Shown here piece after piece: positions 9,501-18,500 of a DNA stretch of 64,000 nt. The translations under genes and the position numbers were made by a program. The notes beneath the pieces are model-generated. The model had not been told where the DNA came from and ran no database searches. It saw only the letters and a program-made list of their open reading frames with translations. Each line of letters opens with the position of its first letter. Position 1 is the stretch's first letter. Origin of the DNA: an uncultured Opitutaceae bacterium. Lineage in GTDB: Bacteria; Verrucomicrobiota; Verrucomicrobiia; Opitutales; Opitutaceae. The stretch is from assembly GCA_937902925.1 (NCBI GenBank), contig CALFNN010000037.1, positions 62,001 through 126,000 of the forward strand, in the 5' to 3' direction.

Positions 9501-12500
9501 CGAGTTTGCGTTGCGTCACCAGCACCGCGACGTGCGCGTCCTCGCACATGAACGCGAGCCGGTCCGCCGGATAGGCGGGATCGAGCGGCACGTAGGCCGC
9601 GCCGGTTTCGAGGACCGCCAGCAGCGCGGTGACCAGGCCGGCGCCGCGGTCGAGGCAGACGCCGACGAGTTTTTCCGGGCCGGCGCCAAGGGCCCACAGG
9701 CGATCTGCCCAGACGCGGACACGCGCCGCGAGATCGGCGTAGGTGATGCGGGTTTCACCATCGATCAGGGCGACAGCTTCCGGGGTGCGGGTGACACTCG
9801 CGGCGAAGCCATCGTGCAGCAGCCGCGGCGCACCGGCCGGCAGCGGGGCGGCGTTGAAGGTTTCGACGACGAGCCGGCGCTCGTCCGAGTCCAGCAGTGA
9901 AAGCGATTCGTGGCGCGCCGGGACGTCCACCGCCATGGCGCCGAGCACCCGATCGTAGGCGGCGACGAACGACTCGACCTGCGTGCGCGTAAACTCGGCG
10001 GGATCGAAGCGCAGCTCGAGTTGCAGCGTGCCGACCGCGGAGTCCGCGCTGAACTGCGCGAAGTAGGCGAACGTGTTCTGGTCGAAATAGCGCGCGCCGA
10101 GCACCGCGAGATCGTCGCGCGCCCGCAGCGCATCGAGGACGTGGAAGTGGACGAAGTTGAACGACGTCTCGAACAGCGACGTCCGGCCGTGGACCTTCTG
10201 CAACTCGGCGAGCGGATAGCGGCGGTGCGGCAGCACCGCCTCGTCGGCGCGCAGGATGGCGCGCGCCAGGTCCGCCCATGTGCCGGGCGCGACGGCGAGC
10301 CGGCAAGGCACAGTGTTGAGAAACAGACCGAGCGACTCGGCGGCGCCGGTCGTTTCGGGGCGACCATTCGAGATCACGCCGGTCATCACCTCGCGCGAAC
10401 CGGTGAGATGCGCGACGACCTTGGCGTGGGCGGCGAGCAACGCGTGCTTGAGCGAAACCCCCGCGCGGTTGGCGAAGGCGTTGAGCGCGGCGCTGCGCTC
10501 GCGCGGCCAGGTGAAAAACACCGCGTCCTGCGCCGGCGACTCGGGCGCGACCCGGTCCGGCCGGCGCGGCAGTTGCGCGGCGGGCGGATCGTCGAGCTGC
10601 GCGGCCCAGAAGCGCCGCGCCTCGTCGGAGGCGAGCGTGGCGCGCTCGAGGGCAACGTAGTCGCGAAACGGCGGCGGCGGTCCGGCGGCAGGCGTGCTCT
10701 TCCCGGCGAGACCGTCGAGGTAGGCGGCGAAGACTTCCGCCAGCAGCGCCGACACGCTCCAGCCGTCGAGGATGGCGTGGTGCAGGCTGAGGGAAAACTG
10801 CAGCGTCGTCGCTGAGCGCCGGTGCACCGCGACCCGCAGCAGCGGCGGCTCGCCCCAGGCGAAGCCGCGCTTCTTTTCGGCGGCGCACCACGCATCGAGG
10901 GCCGACTCCTGTTCCGCCGGAGCGAGTCCCGTCAAATCGTGCACCGTGAGCGGCATGACGACCCGAGCGTGGACGAACTGGAGCGGTTCGCTGAATCCTC
11001 CAGTCCGGACGGAGGTCCGCAGGACCGCATGGCGGGCGGTGACTGCGGCCAGGACGGCCCGGAGCGCGGATTCGTTCCACGCGACGCGCAGATGGTAGGA
11101 AAACAGGTCGTGAAAGACCGGCGATTCCGGGTGCAGCTCAGAATGAAACACCATGCCGGCCTGCAACGCCGCCAGCGGATAGGCGTCGACGACATCCGGC
11201 GGCAGTTTTGCGCGGTCTTCGGCGGTCAACAGCGAGAAGGCGCCGGGCGTCGCGGACGCGGTCGACGCCGCCGGCACCAGCACGCGCGCCAGTTCACGGA
11301 CGGTCTGGTGACGGAAAAGATCCTGCAGTTGAAAATCCCAACCGCGCGCCCGCGTCGACGCCCGGACTTCGATGCTGCGGATCGAGTCTCCGCCCAGCGC
11401 GAAGAAATTCTCGGTCACGCCGACCGCCGGCACGCCGAGCACGGCAGCCCAGACGGCGGCGAGCGTGCGTTCTGCATCCGTCGCGGGAGCGATGTGCTCC
11501 ACGGCGGCTTCGGCGCGGCGGCCGGCGAGCGCGGGGAGCGCGGCGCGGTCGACCTTGCCGTTCGTGGTCAGCGGCAATTGTTCGACGAACGTGAAGGCCG
11601 CCGGCACCATGTAGTCAGGCAGGAACGCAAGCAGGTGCTGCCGCAACGCCGCGGCATCCGGCACTGCGTTCTCTCGCGCGACCAGCCACGCCACGAGCCG
11701 GGTCTCGCCCGACGGTTCGCGTTGCGCGAGCACCGCGCATTCGGCGATCGCGGGGTGACGGCCGAGCGCGGACTCGATTTCGCCGAGCTCGATGCGGAAG
11801 CCGCGGACCTTCACCTGAAAATCGATGCGCCCGAGGTATTCGAGGTCGCCGTTCGCGAGCCGGCGGGCCGAATCGCCGGAGCGATAGAGCCGGCCGCCGT
11901 TTGCGGTCGCAAGCGGATGCGCGATGAAACGCTCCGCGGTGAGCCCGGGGCGGTTGAGATAACCCCGCGCGAGACCGGCGCCTCCGACAAAGATTTCCCC
12001 CGCGACGCCGCGCGGCACGGGTTGCAGGTGCGCGTCGAGGAGATGGAGCGTGAGATCGGGAATCGGTTCGCCGATGACGCTGCCCGAATTCGCCGCCACA
12101 TCGGCCGCCGTGATTTCGCGGTAGGTCACGTGCACCGTTGTCTCGGTGATCCCATACATGTTGACGAGCCGCGGCGCGCGATCGCCGTGGCGCGCGATCC
12201 ACGGCGCGAGCGTCGGGAGGTCGAGCGCCTCGCCGCCAAAGACGACCCATTGCAGGGCCAACGCCGGTGCCGCGGGAAGGGCCGCGTCGTGGTTGACCAG
12301 TTGCCGGAACGCGGACGGCGTTTGACTGAGGACGGTGACGCGCTCGCGGACCAGCAGCTCGTGAAACCGGTCGACGGCGCGGCTGGTCTCGAACGGCACG
12401 ACGACCAGCCGGCCGCCATGGAGAAGCGCGCCCCAGATTTCCCAGACGGAAAAATCGAACGCGAACGAATGGAAGAGCGTCCACACGTCGGTCGCGTCGA

Positions 12501-14535
12501 AGTGAAACCAGTGCTCCGTCTGCGTGAAGAGCCGCGTGACGTTGCGGTGCGTGACCGGCACGCCCTTCGGCCGGCCCGTCGAGCCGGACGTGTAGATGAC
12601 ATAGGCGATATGCTCGGGCGCCGGGGCCGGCAGCGCCGTCGCGGGCGCCGCGGAAATCGCGGGCCAGTCGGCATCGAGCGAAACGACCGGCACGCCGGCG
12701 GGCACGGCGATTCGCTCGCGCATCGCCGCATCCGTCAGGACGGCGACCGCCGCGCCGTCCGCGAGCATGAACGCCTGCCGTTCCCGCGGATAAGCCGGGT
12801 CGACCGGCAGGTAAGCGCCACCGGCCTTCAGGATGCCGAGGATGGCAACAAGCACGTGCGCCGAGCGCTCCATGGCGATCGCCACGAGTCGATCGGCGCC
12901 GACGCCGCGGGCGCGGAGAAAGCAGGCGAGTTGGTCCGAGCGGGCGGCGAGTTCGGCGTAGGTGATTCGCGCGGTCTCGTCGGACACCGCAACACGGGTC
13001 GCGTGGTTCGCCGCGGCCGCGGCGAACCACTCGACGAGCGTCGTGCGGCCTCGCGGCTCGGGACGCGAGACCGGCGGCGCCGGCCAGAGCGCGCGTTCGG
13101 CCGCGGACACGACCGGCAAACGCGACAGCGGGGTGTCCGGCGCCGCGACGATTCCGGCGAGAAGCGTGAGAAAATTCTCCGCCAGCAACGCCATCGTCGA
13201 CGCCTCGAAGAGGTCGGTGCTGTATTCGAGCAAGCCGCGCATCCCACCGCCGGGCGCGTCTTCGAACACAAGCAGCAGATCGAATTTCGCCGCGGCGATT
13301 TCCGACGGCCGCGACCTGAATTCGACGCCCGCGAGTCGCACCGGCTCCGCCGCCGCGCCCTGGAACGTAAACCCGGCCTGAAAAACCGGATGATGCGCGA
13401 GGTCGCGCGCGACGTTGAGCCGCTCGACGATTTGCTCGAACGGCGTCTCCTGATGCGCCAGCGCCGCCTGCGTGGCCGCAACCACGCGTTGCAGCAGGCC
13501 ACGGAACGACGGGTCGCCGGCGAGATCGGCGCGGAGTGCGATCATGTTGACGAAAAAACCGACCAGCTCCTCGAGCGCCGCGTGACCGCGGTTGGCCACC
13601 GGCGAGCCGACCGCGAAGTCCGTCTGGCCGGCATAGCGGCCCAGCAGCGTCTGCCACGCGGCGAGGAACGTCATGAACGGCGTCGCGTTCCCCCGCAACG
13701 CGAGCGCGCGGATTTGCCCGACGAGCGGCGCCGGAATCTCGAAGCGATGGCCGGCGCCGCGACCGGAGAGCGCCGCGGGACGACGCCGGTCGGCGGGCAG
13801 CGCAAGCACCGGCGTGCCGGCGAGACGATCGGTCCAGAATTTCAGCGACTCCGCCCACTCAGGCGAGACGGCCCGCCGGCGTTGCCAGGCGGCATAGTCG
13901 GCGTATTGCAGCGGCAGCGGCTGGAGCGGCGGCGCGTCCGCCCCACCCTTCGCGAACGCGGCGTAAAGCGCGCCCAACTCGCGCACGAGCACGCCGATCG
14001 ACCAGCCGTCGAACACCAGGTGATGCACGCAGAAGAGCAACCGATGCTCGTCGGGGCCGAGTTGCAGCAGTCGCGCCCGCAGCAACGGCGGCCGGGCGAG
14101 ATCGAACGGCGCGGAAAATATCTCCCGTTCCCGGATTGCGATGGCGGCGGCCTGCGGCGACGGGCGCAAGGCGGTCAGATCCTCGACGACCAGCGGCGAG
14201 TCGGCCCCGACTCCATCCGCCACCACGCACGCGGGCCGCCCGTCGCGCTCCGGAAACCCGCAACGCAGGATCTCGTGCCGGCGGAGCAATTCCGCCAACG
14301 CCCGTTGCAGCGCCGTCGCCTCGAGCGGCCCGCGCAAGACGAACGCCTCACCGAGATGATAGGCGGTGTTCTCCGGCTGAAGCTGTTGCACGAACCACAA
14401 TCGCTCCTGGGCGAACGACAGGCCCGGCCCTTCGCCCGGCGCGCGCGGACGCAGCGGCTCCCCGGCATCGGGCGCCACGGAGACACCCTTCTGCGCGAGC
14501 AGTTTTCGAAGGAGAGCTTGTTTGTCAGGAGTCAT
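6562..14535 (-). CDS. Non-ribosomal peptide synthetase, C-A-T-C-A-T-E
   Basis: NRPS of 2,657 residues. Domains: C1 (LSFAQERLWFVQQL; HHLVFDGWS near 169), A1 (TSGSTGRPKG near 646; YGITETTVHV; RGFRIELGEIE), T1 (GGDSIRS near 1046), C2 (YPLAALQAGMVFHSE; HHAILDGWS near 1250), A2 (TSGSTGRPKA near 1724), T2 (GGDSIQVL near 2133), and a C-terminal epimerisation domain (HHLVVDGVSWRIL near 2323, IGWFTTLFPVEL, FNYLGQFDG). The A1 code reads DFWSVGMVHK, close to the threonine code DFWNIGMVHK. A2 reads DLFNNALTYK, the alanine code, so D-Ala is the predicted product of module 2. The protein ends in an acidic tail, AIEEIEF, a candidate donor docking element. A2 carries two in-frame insertions absent from its close paralogue at 3.5-5 kb. 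The start at 14535 (MTPDKQALLRKLLAQ) is preferred over an upstream ATG at 14592 because the family N-terminus begins there. Confidence 0.95.
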   Translation of the reverse strand: MTPDKQALLRKLLAQKGVSVAPDAGEPLRPRAPGEGPGLSFAQERLWFVQQLQPENTAYHLGEAFVLRGPLEATALQRALAELLRRHEILRCGFPERDGRPACVVADGVGADSPLVVEDLTALRPSPQAAAIAIREREIFSAPFDLARPPLLRARLLQLGPDEHRLLFCVHHLVFDGWSIGVLVRELGALYAAFAKGGADAPPLQPLPLQYADYAAWQRRRAVSPEWAESLKFWTDRLAGTPVLALPADRRRPAALSGRGAGHRFEIPAPLVGQIRALALRGNATPFMTFLAAWQTLLGRYAGQTDFAVGSPVANRGHAALEELVGFFVNMIALRADLAGDPSFRGLLQRVVAATQAALAHQETPFEQIVERLNVARDLAHHPVFQAGFTFQGAAAEPVRLAGVEFRSRPSEIAAAKFDLLLVFEDAPGGGMRGLLEYSTDLFEASTMALLAENFLTLLAGIVAAPDTPLSRLPVVSAAERALWPAPPVSRPEPRGRTTLVEWFAAAAANHATRVAVSDETARITYAELAARSDQLACFLRARGVGADRLVAIAMERSAHVLVAILGILKAGGAYLPVDPAYPRERQAFMLADGAAVAVLTDAAMRERIAVPAGVPVVSLDADWPAISAAPATALPAPAPEHIAYVIYTSGSTGRPKGVPVTHRNVTRLFTQTEHWFHFDATDVWTLFHSFAFDFSVWEIWGALLHGGRLVVVPFETSRAVDRFHELLVRERVTVLSQTPSAFRQLVNHDAALPAAPALALQWVVFGGEALDLPTLAPWIARHGDRAPRLVNMYGITETTVHVTYREITAADVAANSGSVIGEPIPDLTLHLLDAHLQPVPRGVAGEIFVGGAGLARGYLNRPGLTAERFIAHPLATANGGRLYRSGDSARRLANGDLEYLGRIDFQVKVRGFRIELGEIESALGRHPAIAECAVLAQREPSGETRLVAWLVARENAVPDAAALRQHLLAFLPDYMVPAAFTFVEQLPLTTNGKVDRAALPALAGRRAEAAVEHIAPATDAERTLAAVWAAVLGVPAVGVTENFFALGGDSIRSIEVRASTRARGWDFQLQDLFRHQTVRELARVLVPAASTASATPGAFSLLTAEDRAKLPPDVVDAYPLAALQAGMVFHSELHPESPVFHDLFSYHLRVAWNESALRAVLAAVTARHAVLRTSVRTGGFSEPLQFVHARVVMPLTVHDLTGLAPAEQESALDAWCAAEKKRGFAWGEPPLLRVAVHRRSATTLQFSLSLHHAILDGWSVSALLAEVFAAYLDGLAGKSTPAAGPPPPFRDYVALERATLASDEARRFWAAQLDDPPAAQLPRRPDRVAPESPAQDAVFFTWPRERSAALNAFANRAGVSLKHALLAAHAKVVAHLTGSREVMTGVISNGRPETTGAAESLGLFLNTVPCRLAVAPGTWADLARAILRADEAVLPHRRYPLAELQKVHGRTSLFETSFNFVHFHVLDALRARDDLAVLGARYFDQNTFAYFAQFSADSAVGTLQLELRFDPAEFTRTQVESFVAAYDRVLGAMAVDVPARHESLSLLDSDERRLVVETFNAAPLPAGAPRLLHDGFAASVTRTPEAVALIDGETRITYADLAARVRVWADRLWALGAGPEKLVGVCLDRGAGLVTALLAVLETGAAYVPLDPAYPADRLAFMCEDAHVAVLVTQRKLAARLPSLSAPTFWADEAGPDLPAGRLSGERSRRVPSIHPENLAYLIYTSGSTGRPKATAIEHRQATALLAWARSAYRDDELAGVLFSTSVCFDLSIFEIFVTLAAGGKIIVADNALALPTLSARSEVTLVNTVPSAAAELVRQRAIPPGVRVVNLAGEPLSAALADQVYAAGAVGKVFDLYGPSEDTTYSTCARRERGGPATIGRVLPGSQLYLLDDDFQPVPLGAVGEIFIGGAGVTRGYLGRPELTAERFLPSPFGSAPGARLYRTGDLARFRPDGQLEFLGRRDHQVKIRGFRIELGEIQAVLERHPRITAAAVIAEAAVIAHEVPATPPVGCQLLVDNLPGRAPAMAGKRLVAYVAGPDLPAGRALDAELRAWLGARLPEYFVPAVFVPLPRLPLTPNGKLDRRALPAPPEPAALAADDFAAPRTAIESALAQIWAGVLKLPRIGIHDNYFSLGGDSIQVLQIVARARDAGLSLSPRMVFEHPTVAELAVVAGAATTAAGVPSAPPPDAAGAAPALTPIQRWFFAQDFAEAHHWNQSVLLTARERLEPARLEQALRRIVAHHPMLRARFGRDSSASWSVRVAEHSPDDCAFRVVPFASAAEITAACAAEQAALDLARGPLVRALWLDGGTVQAGRLFMVIHHLVVDGVSWRILLDDLLTAYRGAGELAPVPGSFAAWGRWLGELARGEALAGEASRWRALTALPAAPLPRDFPAGTNRVADVAVLAVSLTTAETETLLRRALAAYGCQINDLLLAALALALRDWTGRDSVRLHLEGHGRETEDAGLDLARTIGWFTTLFPVELDLKGIATAVASVAIVRAQLAAVPRRGLGYGVGRWLAEPPRWEVPAAELCFNYLGQFDGLVGGDSPFGPASESVGPQTSPRGERAHLLDVNGLIVGGALTFEWHYSEKIHRRETVASLAAAHFTHLRALLVAAVAGVVTPSMTAVPAPEKPGRFALAGASEAELDRAIEEIEF
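8453..8520. repeat. Short palindromic element inserted in frame within an adenylation domain
   Basis: Bases 8474-8500 form a perfect 27-nt palindrome: a 13-base arm AGGTTGTCAACTA, one central A, and the exact reverse complement of the arm. It is AT-rich against the GC-rich NRPS around it. It is read through in frame as part of a roughly 25-residue segment between A-domain motifs A8 and A10, which the paralogous Ala-type A domain of the next NRPS lacks. The mode resembles in-frame palindromic insertions known from other bacteria, such as Rickettsia palindromic elements. No second copy was noticed in the window. Confidence 0.75.
9391..9421. repeat. Second small in-frame insertion in the same A domain
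   Basis: Just upstream of motif A3, this A domain reads LSGERSRRVPSIHPENLAY where the paralogue in the downstream NRPS reads PENFVRPENLAY. That is about seven extra residues (21 nt). The extra DNA holds the self-complementary octamer GTCGCGAC at 9404-9411. It may be a remnant of another short repeat, or ordinary linker drift; boundaries are approximate. Confidence 0.35.
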
Positions 14536-14638
14536 GCCGGAGCAAGTCGACGGAAACGCGGCGGCGGACCGTGCACCGCGGCCGCCATCCAACCACGCCG
14601 AAAGCCGCCTGCAAGCAGGCTCCGGCGCTCCCGCGAGT

Positions 14639-15439
14639 TTAAGCCACCAACGCCTCCCCGGCCAGGGCGGTCAGCGGGCGGGCGTCGCGGCTGACGAGAA
14701 ACTCGGGGCGCGGTTCGCCCGGCGGGCGCGGCACGTTGGCCACGCTGTTATACGTGACGATGAGCATCGTGCGGTCCCAGGGCGAAAGATTGGGCGTGGA
14801 GCCGTGCGCGAGATTCGGATGAAAAATCAACACGCTGCCGCGCGGACCCTTGGGCGCGACGATGCCGCCGTCCTCCACGAGCCGCGCGATCGTCTCCCGG
14901 TCGAGCGAATACTTGAGATCGGCGCTCACGTTGTCCTGCCATCCTCCGCGGCCGCGCGCGGCATCGACGTCGATCATGCCGTGGCGTTGCGAGCGCGGGA
15001 TGCACATCAGCGGGCCGTTGAACTCGGTGACCTCGTCGAGGTAGACCATGACGTTGACGCAGCGCGGCTCCGCCATGCCGTCGCCCTTGCGCCAGAAAAT
15101 GTAATCCTGGTGCCATTTCCAGACGTCGCCGCCGAAGGCCGCCTTGAAATTGACCTTGAACTGATAGACGTAGGCCGCGCCGCCCACGATCTGTTCCGCC
15201 GGACGCAGCAGCCGCGGCAGCCGCGTGAGCCGGGCCATGACCTCGCTGGTCAAGTGGCAGCCGTGCAACGCGCGGACGGTCTGGCTGTCTTTTTCCAGCA
15301 CGCGACTCGGATGATCGATTCGCGCGAGTTCCTTCGTGGCGGTGTGCAACGCGTCGACCTCGGCATCGGTGAAGACACGCGGAAGGAACAAGAGGCCGTC
15401 TTCTTCGTAGCGCTGGAGCTGGGCGGGGGTGAGTTCCAT
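14639..15439 (-). CDS. PhyH-family 2-oxoglutarate/Fe(II) dioxygenase, tailoring enzyme
   Basis: A 266-residue member of the phytanoyl-CoA dioxygenase family, which includes ectoine hydroxylase. The iron-binding HxD is in WKWHQDYIFW and the distal His in NLAHGSTPNLS; a conserved Arg in DRTMLIVTYN probably binds 2-oxoglutarate. The HxD is intact, so hydroxylation is expected rather than halogenation, where Asp is replaced by Gly or Ala. It lies between two NRPS genes on the same strand (139 nt after one, 103 nt before the next), so it probably hydroxylates an amino acid or carrier-bound residue of the peptide. The substrate cannot be read from sequence. The start at MELTPAQLQRYEEDG was chosen because it matches the usual family N-terminus; an ATG 102 nt upstream would add an atypical extension. 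Confidence 0.85.
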   Translation of the reverse strand: MELTPAQLQRYEEDGLLFLPRVFTDAEVDALHTATKELARIDHPSRVLEKDSQTVRALHGCHLTSEVMARLTRLPRLLRPAEQIVGGAAYVYQFKVNFKAAFGGDVWKWHQDYIFWRKGDGMAEPRCVNVMVYLDEVTEFNGPLMCIPRSQRHGMIDVDAARGRGGWQDNVSADLKYSLDRETIARLVEDGGIVAPKGPRGSVLIFHPNLAHGSTPNLSPWDRTMLIVTYNSVANVPRPPGEPRPEFLVSRDARPLTALAGEALVA

Positions 15440-15578
15440 GTGGGAAAAACGAGAAGCAGGAACGTGACCAACGTCGCGGCGCGCATCAAGCAGAGTGATG
15501 CGGAAACGCGGGGAAATTTCCGCAACAAATGCGTTACGCACGACGACCCGACAAACGGCTAGGGAATTCGCCCCAGCC

Positions 15579-18500
15579 CTACGCGTGTTCCTGCGAGCCG
15601 GCCGCCTCCGCGTCGCTCATCGCCTCGACCGCGCGGACGGTGCGGGCGACTTCGTCGAGCAGCGCCGGCCCGCCGGCCACCTCGGCCACGGCCGTCGCGA
15701 AACCGGCAAGCGTCGGATGCTCGAAGAGCGCGCGCAGCGGCACCTGCAACGTGGTGCGGGCGCGCAGCCGCGCGACGACCCGCGTCGCGAGCAGCGAATG
15801 GCCGCCGAGGTGGAAAAAATTATCGTCGCGCCCGACCCGCGGCACGCCGAGGAGCGCCGCCCAGATCTCCGCGACGAGTTTTTCGCCCTCGCTGGCGGGC
15901 GGCACGTGGGCGGCGTCCCGCGCAAACTGGCTCGCATCGAGGGCCGGCAGGCTGCGGCGGGCGATCTTGCCACTGGGGGTCAGCGGCAGCACCGGCAGTT
16001 CGACAAACACCGCCGGCACCATGTAGTCGGGCAGCCGCGCGCCGAGAAATGCCCGCAGCTCGGCCACCGTGACCGTGGCGCCCGGCAGCAGCGTGAAGAA
16101 ACCCGCGAGGCACTTGTCGCCCGGCGCGCGCTCGCGGAGCACGACAGCCGCCCCGGCCACCGCGGGGTGCTGGACGAGGAGCGTCTCCACCTCGCCGAGC
16201 TCGACGCGAAAGCCGCGGATCTTCACCTGGTCGTCGAGCCGGCCGAAGAACTCGATGTTGCCGTCGGGCAGCCAGCGCGCGCGATCGCCGGCCCGATAGA
16301 GGCGGTCGCCCGGTTCGGTCGCGAACGGGTTCGGCACAAAACGCTCGGCTGTCAGCTCCGAGCGGCGGTGGTAGTCGCGACCGAGGTTGGCGCCGCCGAT
16401 GTAGAGTTCACCGGGCACGCCGACGGGCACCGGGTTGAGCCGCGCGTCGAGCAGGTAGATCTGGGTGTTGGCGATCGGCCGGCCGATGGGCGGCGGCGGA
16501 CTGAGCCGCGCCGGCGGACCGTCGAACGTGTAGGCGGTGACGACGTGCGTCTCGGACGGACCATAGTGGTTGTGCAGCACGCAGTGCGGAAGGCGCCGGC
16601 ACAGCTCGAGAATCGGCGGCGTGAGGATGAGCGCCTCGCCGGTCGTCGTGATTTCGCGCAGCGACGCGAACAATTCCAGCCGGTTGCCGTAGTCGGCCGC
16701 GATTTGCTGGAAGACGACCACGGGCAGCACGATCTTCTCGATCTGCGCGGCCTGCAGGTAGTCGACCAGCGCCGCGGTGTCCGCGCGCATTTCCTCCGTG
16801 GCAATGTGCAACTCGCCGCCGCTGCCGAGCACGGCGAAGATGTCGTGGAAGCTCACGTCGAAGCTCAGCGACGCAAAGAACAACCCGCGCGCGCCCGTGA
16901 GCAACGTGGCATGATGCCAGCGGATGAGGTTGCACATCGCCGCGTGCCCGAGCGTCGTGCCCTTCGGCCGGCCGGTGGAGCCGCTCGTATAGATGATGTA
17001 GGCAAGATGCGCGCCGGTCACGGCCGATGCGGGACGCGTGCGCGGTTCCGCGGCCAGTTCGGCCGCGGCGCGATCGAGGTCCAGCTCGACGACCCCCGGC
17101 GGAAGCTCCGGGCGAGAGCGTGTCTCGGTGTGGGTGATCAACACCGGCGCATGCGAGTCCTCGAGCATGAACGCAACCCGGTCCGCCGGATAAGCGGGAT
17201 CGAGCGGCAGATAGCAGCCGCCGGCCTTCATCACCCCGAGCACACCCACGATCATGTCGAGCGTCCGGCCGAGATAGAGGCCGACAACGACATCGGGCCC
17301 GACGCCGAGTTTCTGCAGGCGGTGCGCGAGCCGATTGGCGCGACTCTCCAGCTCCGCATAGGTGATGCGCTCGGCGGCATCGACGAGGGCGAGCTTCGTG
17401 GGATCGCGGTCGACGGCCGCCTCGATGAAACGATGCAGCAGCGGTTCGCCGGCGCCGGCAAAGGCGCAGGCGGTGGCATTGAAATCGCGCAGCACCTGGC
17501 GGCGCTCGCCGTCGGCCAGCATCGGGAGATCGAGCAGGGCCGCATCGGGTGTCGCGCCCGCGCTGGCAACGAGCCGGGAAAAATGACCGGCCATTCGCGC
17601 CATCGTCGCCGGGGCGAAGAGATCGGCGCGATACTCGATCCACCCGTCGAGCCCGCCACCGGCCGCGTCGCGGACGGTGAGCGTGAGGTCGAACTTCGCC
17701 TCGGGAATCTCCGTCGGCATAAATTCGGCGCGGACGCCGGGCAGTTCGAGCGCCGGGAGCGCGGTCTGGTGCACGAACATCACGTCGAAAAACGGATTGC
17801 GGTTCAGTTCGCGTGCCGGTTGCAGGGCTTCCGCGAGCAACTCGAACGGCACGTCCTGATGCGCGTAGGCGGCGAGACACGTTTCCCGCACCGTCCGCAG
17901 CCAGGCGCGAAACGCCGGCTCGCCGGCCACGGTCGAGCGCAGCACGAGCGTGTTGGTGAAAAATCCGATCAGCGGCGCCGTCTCGGGACGCGCGCGGCCG
18001 GTGACAGGCGAGCCGACGGCGAGATCGGCCTGGCCGGTGTAGCGGTGGAGGAGGGTCTGGAAGACCGCGAGCAAGGCGATGAAGAGCGTCGCACCCTCCG
18101 CCTGCGCCACCGTCTCAAGCGTGGTGCGCGCCGCGGCGGGAATCTGAAACGCGACCGTGCCGCCGCGTGAAGTCGGCTGCGGCGGTCGCGGGAAATCCGT
18201 CTGCAACTCGAGCGACGCGACACCCGTGAGCTGCGCGCGCCAGAATTCGATTTGAGCGCGGCACGCCTCGCCCTCGCCCCAGCGCCGCTGCCACGCGGCG
18301 AAGTCCGCATACTGGACGGCCAGCGGGGCAAGGGCCGGCGGCGCGCCGGTCGTCTCGGCCCGGTAAAGCGCGGCCAGTTCCATCGCGAGCAAACCGAGCG
18401 ACCACTGATCGCTCACGATGTGATGCATCGTCACGAGCAAGACATGTTCGTCGGCGGCAAGCCGCAGCAAGGTCGCCCGCAGGAGCGGGCCGCGCGCGAG

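Noticed and set aside
10822-14694. Long plus-strand open frame of about 1,290 codons
   Set aside because: Antisense to the C-A-T part of the second NRPS; Arg-rich, without recognisable domains.
18401-18430. HHIVSDQWS as a sign of an inactive condensation domain
   Set aside because: The catalytic second His and the Asp are kept. The Gly-to-Gln change after the Asp occurs in other apparently active C domains, so inactivity is not supported.
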